Below are positions 62,301 through 63,916 of a stretch of DNA of 63,916 bases, piece by piece. Position numbers and translations under genes: made by a program. Where the stretch lies: the IMG/VR virus record IMGVR_UViG_3300032047_000008, positions 1 through 63,916 of that record; one strand, 5' to 3'. The stretch is from a virus. How positions within the stretch are numbered: position 1 is the stretch's first letter; each line of letters starts with the position of its first letter. Under the pieces are notes generated by a model. That model saw only the letters and a program-made list of their open reading frames with translations, had not been told where the DNA came from and did no database searches.

Positions 62301-63916
62301 GAACAACAACTTGAAGCAATGAAGCATGGAACTGCCGAGCAACAAGCAACATATAATCGTTATCTTGAAATGCAAAAAGAACTTGAAGATGGAAATACCA
62401 AGTCACTTGCCGATCAGGGAATGGAAATGATGAAACAAGAGTTAATGCAAAGTAAGTTAACTCAGATGAAAGAACGATTCAATGCGTTAATGGTACAACT
62501 TGGAGAAAAACTTCTTCCACTTGTTGAAATTGGATTTAGTATTCTTGTTCCGATTGTAAAGGTTCTATTTGAAGTTGCCAACTTATTGTTAATGCCATTT
62601 ACATTATTGTCCGACGTGGTTCGTGCATTAACTGGAGATTTCAGTGGATTATCAGAAAGATTCGGTTCGTTTGGTAGTGTTGCTCATACCGTATTGGGTC
62701 TAATTCTTGGTGGCATATTATTGATTAAAACCAACTTCTTGGGACTCGGTGGGGCTATTAGTAGTGTAGGTTCTATGGTTAGTGGTTTATGGGGAACTAT
62801 ATCAGGAGGAGTTTCATCATTAGGACCTGCTTTGAGTGGAATGTTCTCCGGTGCATCAAGTGGAGTAAGTACACTAATGGAAGGAACAAAAAAGTTTTTT
62901 ACATCTGCGATGGAAGGTGCATCGAGTCTTGGATCAAAATTAAAAGACTCACTTGGCAATTTATTTGGTGGTGGGGGAGGAGCAGGTCCTGGTGTAGATG
63001 ACATCACGGATGTGGTACCTGATATAGACACACCCGATATTGACACGGGATCATTAGATCAATCGGGTGGTATTATAGATAAGTTTAATAGTATTGATAT
63101 GATGCAAGCAATAAAAGGTGCAGGTGCTTTATTGATATTAGCAGGAGCATTATGGGTATCGGCAAAGGCATTTCAAGAATTTGGTAAAGTTACATGGGAT
63201 GGTGTGCTAAAGGGTACGGTTGCACTTGGAGTTTTAGTGGGTGGACTTTATGCAATCGGAAAGGTAATGGATCAAAACGCAGATAAAATCCTAAAAGGTT
63301 CACTTGCAATCGCTGCAATAGGAGCTGCGTTGCTTCCAGCTGCTTATGCATTTGATATGTTCGGTGATGTCAACTGGGGTGGTTTATTATTTGGTATTAC
63401 TGCATTGGGTGCGTTGACCGTTGCAATAATGGCCATTGGTGCAATTATGAAAAGTGGTGTCGGGGCAGCTGCTTTGCTGGCGGGTGCAGCCGCAATTGCA
63501 GTTCTTGGTGTGGCACTTGTTCCTGCGGCTTATGCAATGGATATAATGTCCGATGCGTTCGCAACATTTACAGGTGCGTTAAATACTTTAGAATGGGAAT
63601 CAATTGCAAAAGTAATTGCATTACAAGTTGCGTTTGCCGGTATAGGAATACTTGCTCCTGCGATTTTAGTTGGTGCAGGTGCGGCTATGGTTCTTGGTGC
63701 AGCCGTTGGTATATTGGCTGTGGGTGCGTGGGTTTTGTCAGATGCACTTGATACACTTGGTCCTGCAATAACATCACTCGGTGACAGTGCAGGTAGTTTA
63801 ATTGCATTTGCAGGAGCAGTTTCGTTAATAGGTCTTATATCTCCATTAGTGCTTCTTGGTGCAGCTGCACTGGGTGTATTGGGAATCGCAATGATTCCCG
63901 TTGCAGCTGCAAGTAT
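59364..63916 (+). CDS. Tail tape measure protein (3' truncated by window)
   Basis: The frame is open from ATG 59364 to the end of the window (1517 codons and continuing). Residues 1-680 are long coiled coils (GKATELGIGNIHKLMTSLTS; KKLELESNLSDVRNDIQGVN). A hydrophobic helix follows near 712 (PAIIGLVAIGGLLLAAFKRF). A TMP core follows (FRREVGLGSDQTAEVEAIAR; FQKFGVSLEKSFAAASALTE; KAAGVPLDKVMEDVAGASDE), as in phage tail tape measure proteins. From about residue 1250 there is a run of repeated hydrophobic Gly/Ala segments separated by short helices (ALLILAGALWVSAKAFQEFG; LVPAAYAMDIMSDAF). It sets tail length and probably inserts into the host membrane during DNA entry. In T4 the equivalent role is played by gp29. 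Confidence 0.9.
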   Translation, partial: MPPESPVNEDELNELLEQFKEANGTLYQELISITGANSETLKNFISHIAKNENLNAEAIKKILTANSDSDQDLQNYLDNFLSGFEKVTNSSHDQVNNIISGFSSQSAMFQKNLEKIQAKTQELGKATELGIGNIHKLMTSLTSTYAAMAQAQGDVMNTAVYDSSAMDGRSVEGELLVELSNVSEFDGAINKFQGQIQDLSGELLNAGKYLSAVQRTRIENTRKELSLEQGILEARKLSAAVTQDANGNFLDLEKTLDKATKLSEEFNKNLREGNSHLNRQLDIGKELAVSQQQTFSAQYLSGDQISNNVKSLQQVNKELDDRLSIAGKTMYLQKEIAQQQKFQAENAHKVAKAQEDLPNLLNRQKQIMDEIATTSDVTKKLELESNLSDVRNDIQGVNALVGEMDASKKVTVQLEAHTRTVGETRESTLRVGEREAHKVDITGEIDALKKANEELEKIKTEGTTKDIISNVSGGASGIGTSHISTEQLEVLEKISDKQDVVAQLSDIQRQNLEKIKAHQEEIAKTDQFITDEKQHQVALAEKSAGLAKEAADDNAKNLQTAEKLTDQLASAQEAQIKSNTFGVYSNSAIKALDGIEEKILSTVDKIPFFGSAIKSHLEKPLRDVKDQIAEEFTNTFNSVAGEIRDIAEKQELQMLVQTETDPSKLDQMNKRLSELDDVEIKTPFEVMSAGFGDLAGKIQNIAGSLKTLFNPAIIGLVAIGGLLLAAFKRFTSLEGAAEDFRREVGLGSDQTAEVEAIARNVNAEFQKFGVSLEKSFAAASALTEQFGTLVGATRENVEMVGLMSANLGVSEANAAGALDIFTQIGDGTSETARNSMALATGMAKAAGVPLDKVMEDVAGASDETLSLIRGSTTELIKAAVEARRLGTNLETLSGAASKFLDFESSINAEMEASVFAGKALNFQKARQLAFEGDLVGMQKEAMNVIKSAGEFTEMSYHQQQKLAEAAGMTVGEINKQLTREQQLEAMKHGTAEQQATYNRYLEMQKELEDGNTKSLADQGMEMMKQELMQSKLTQMKERFNALMVQLGEKLLPLVEIGFSILVPIVKVLFEVANLLLMPFTLLSDVVRALTGDFSGLSERFGSFGSVAHTVLGLILGGILLIKTNFLGLGGAISSVGSMVSGLWGTISGGVSSLGPALSGMFSGASSGVSTLMEGTKKFFTSAMEGASSLGSKLKDSLGNLFGGGGGAGPGVDDITDVVPDIDTPDIDTGSLDQSGGIIDKFNSIDMMQAIKGAGALLILAGALWVSAKAFQEFGKVTWDGVLKGTVALGVLVGGLYAIGKVMDQNADKILKGSLAIAAIGAALLPAAYAFDMFGDVNWGGLLFGITALGALTVAIMAIGAIMKSGVGAAALLAGAAAIAVLGVALVPAAYAMDIMSDAFATFTGALNTLEWESIAKVIALQVAFAGIGILAPAILVGAGAAMVLGAAVGILAVGAWVLSDALDTLGPAITSLGDSAGSLIAFAGAVSLIGLISPLVLLGAAALGVLGIAMIPVAAAS

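Noticed and set aside
1-63916. tRNA genes, integrase, transposase or toxin-antitoxin pairs
   Set aside because: No cloverleaf with a recognisable T-loop/anticodon arrangement and no recombinase motifs were found. The zeta-like kinase has no epsilon-like antitoxin next to it.

Overview
This window is part of the genome of a T4-like contractile-tailed phage (myovirus). It carries a nearly complete T4-type virion set: late sigma gp55, gp5-like spike, gp25, gp6, a giant gp7-like protein, terminase gp17, portal gp20, prohead protease gp21, an acidic scaffold, capsid gp23, neck and tail-completion proteins gp13/14/15-like, sheath gp18, tube gp19, gp26-like and a tape measure. All genes lie on the + strand, are densely packed (many 1-14 nt overlaps) and are AT-rich. 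The protein flavour resembles aquatic or uncultured T4-like phages more than enteric T4. The host cannot be named from the sequence. No tRNA, integrase, transposase or CRISPR array was seen. No gene-free stretch exceeds 300 bases; the longest gap (46925-47130) holds a terminator, a late-promoter box and a leader.

Layout. 1-1410: end of a PTPTPEETPT-repeat protein, a small membrane protein and gp55. 1439-9486: baseplate (gp5-like spike with hydrophobic segments, gp25, gp6, a DNRLRE-like beta-sandwich protein). 9494-24590: giant host-contact proteins: a 2581-residue gp7-like protein with LamG and carbohydrate-binding-like motifs, two smaller tail proteins, a 1402-residue fibre with a probable seven-bladed FG-GAP propeller, decapeptide repeats and dockerin-like EF hands, and a Gly-rich protein. 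24630-30299: a replication/recombination block (RuvC-like nuclease, primase with a degenerate zinc ribbon, and gp47/gp46 rearranged around a glycosyltransferase). 30343-37666: accessory block with a zeta/PNK-like kinase, a nucleotidyltransferase plus ligase-like fusion, and small unknowns. 37733-49876: packaging and head genes, with a lipoprotein between terminase and portal. 49969-63916: neck, sheath, a membrane protein, tube, probable tail-assembly chaperones and the tape measure, which runs off the window.

Regulation. A 9-bp box, TATATTTAT, recurs just upstream of most gene clusters that do not overlap an upstream gene. It is the best candidate for the late promoter read by the gp55-type sigma encoded here, and differs from T4's TATAAATA. 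At several genes the box ends only 4-7 nt before the start codon, implying leaderless late mRNAs; scaffold, sheath and tube genes instead have leaders and good ribosome binding sites. Strong hairpin terminators follow the capsid, sheath and tube genes and flank the scaffold and terminase genes.

Most notable. (1) gp47 (Mre11-like) is split: its N-terminal nuclease half is one gene, a GT9-like glycosyltransferase gene is wedged in, and its C-terminal part is fused to gp46 (Rad50-like). (2) A probable programmed slip at a T7 run behind a hairpin at the end of the gp26-like gene, joining it to an ORF with no ATG or GTG start, in the position of lambda G/GT tail-assembly chaperones. (3) The new late-promoter family with leaderless transcripts. 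(4) A kinase next to a nucleotidyltransferase-ligase-like fusion, a possible RNA-repair or NAD-related module. (5) The propeller/dockerin/decapeptide fibre.
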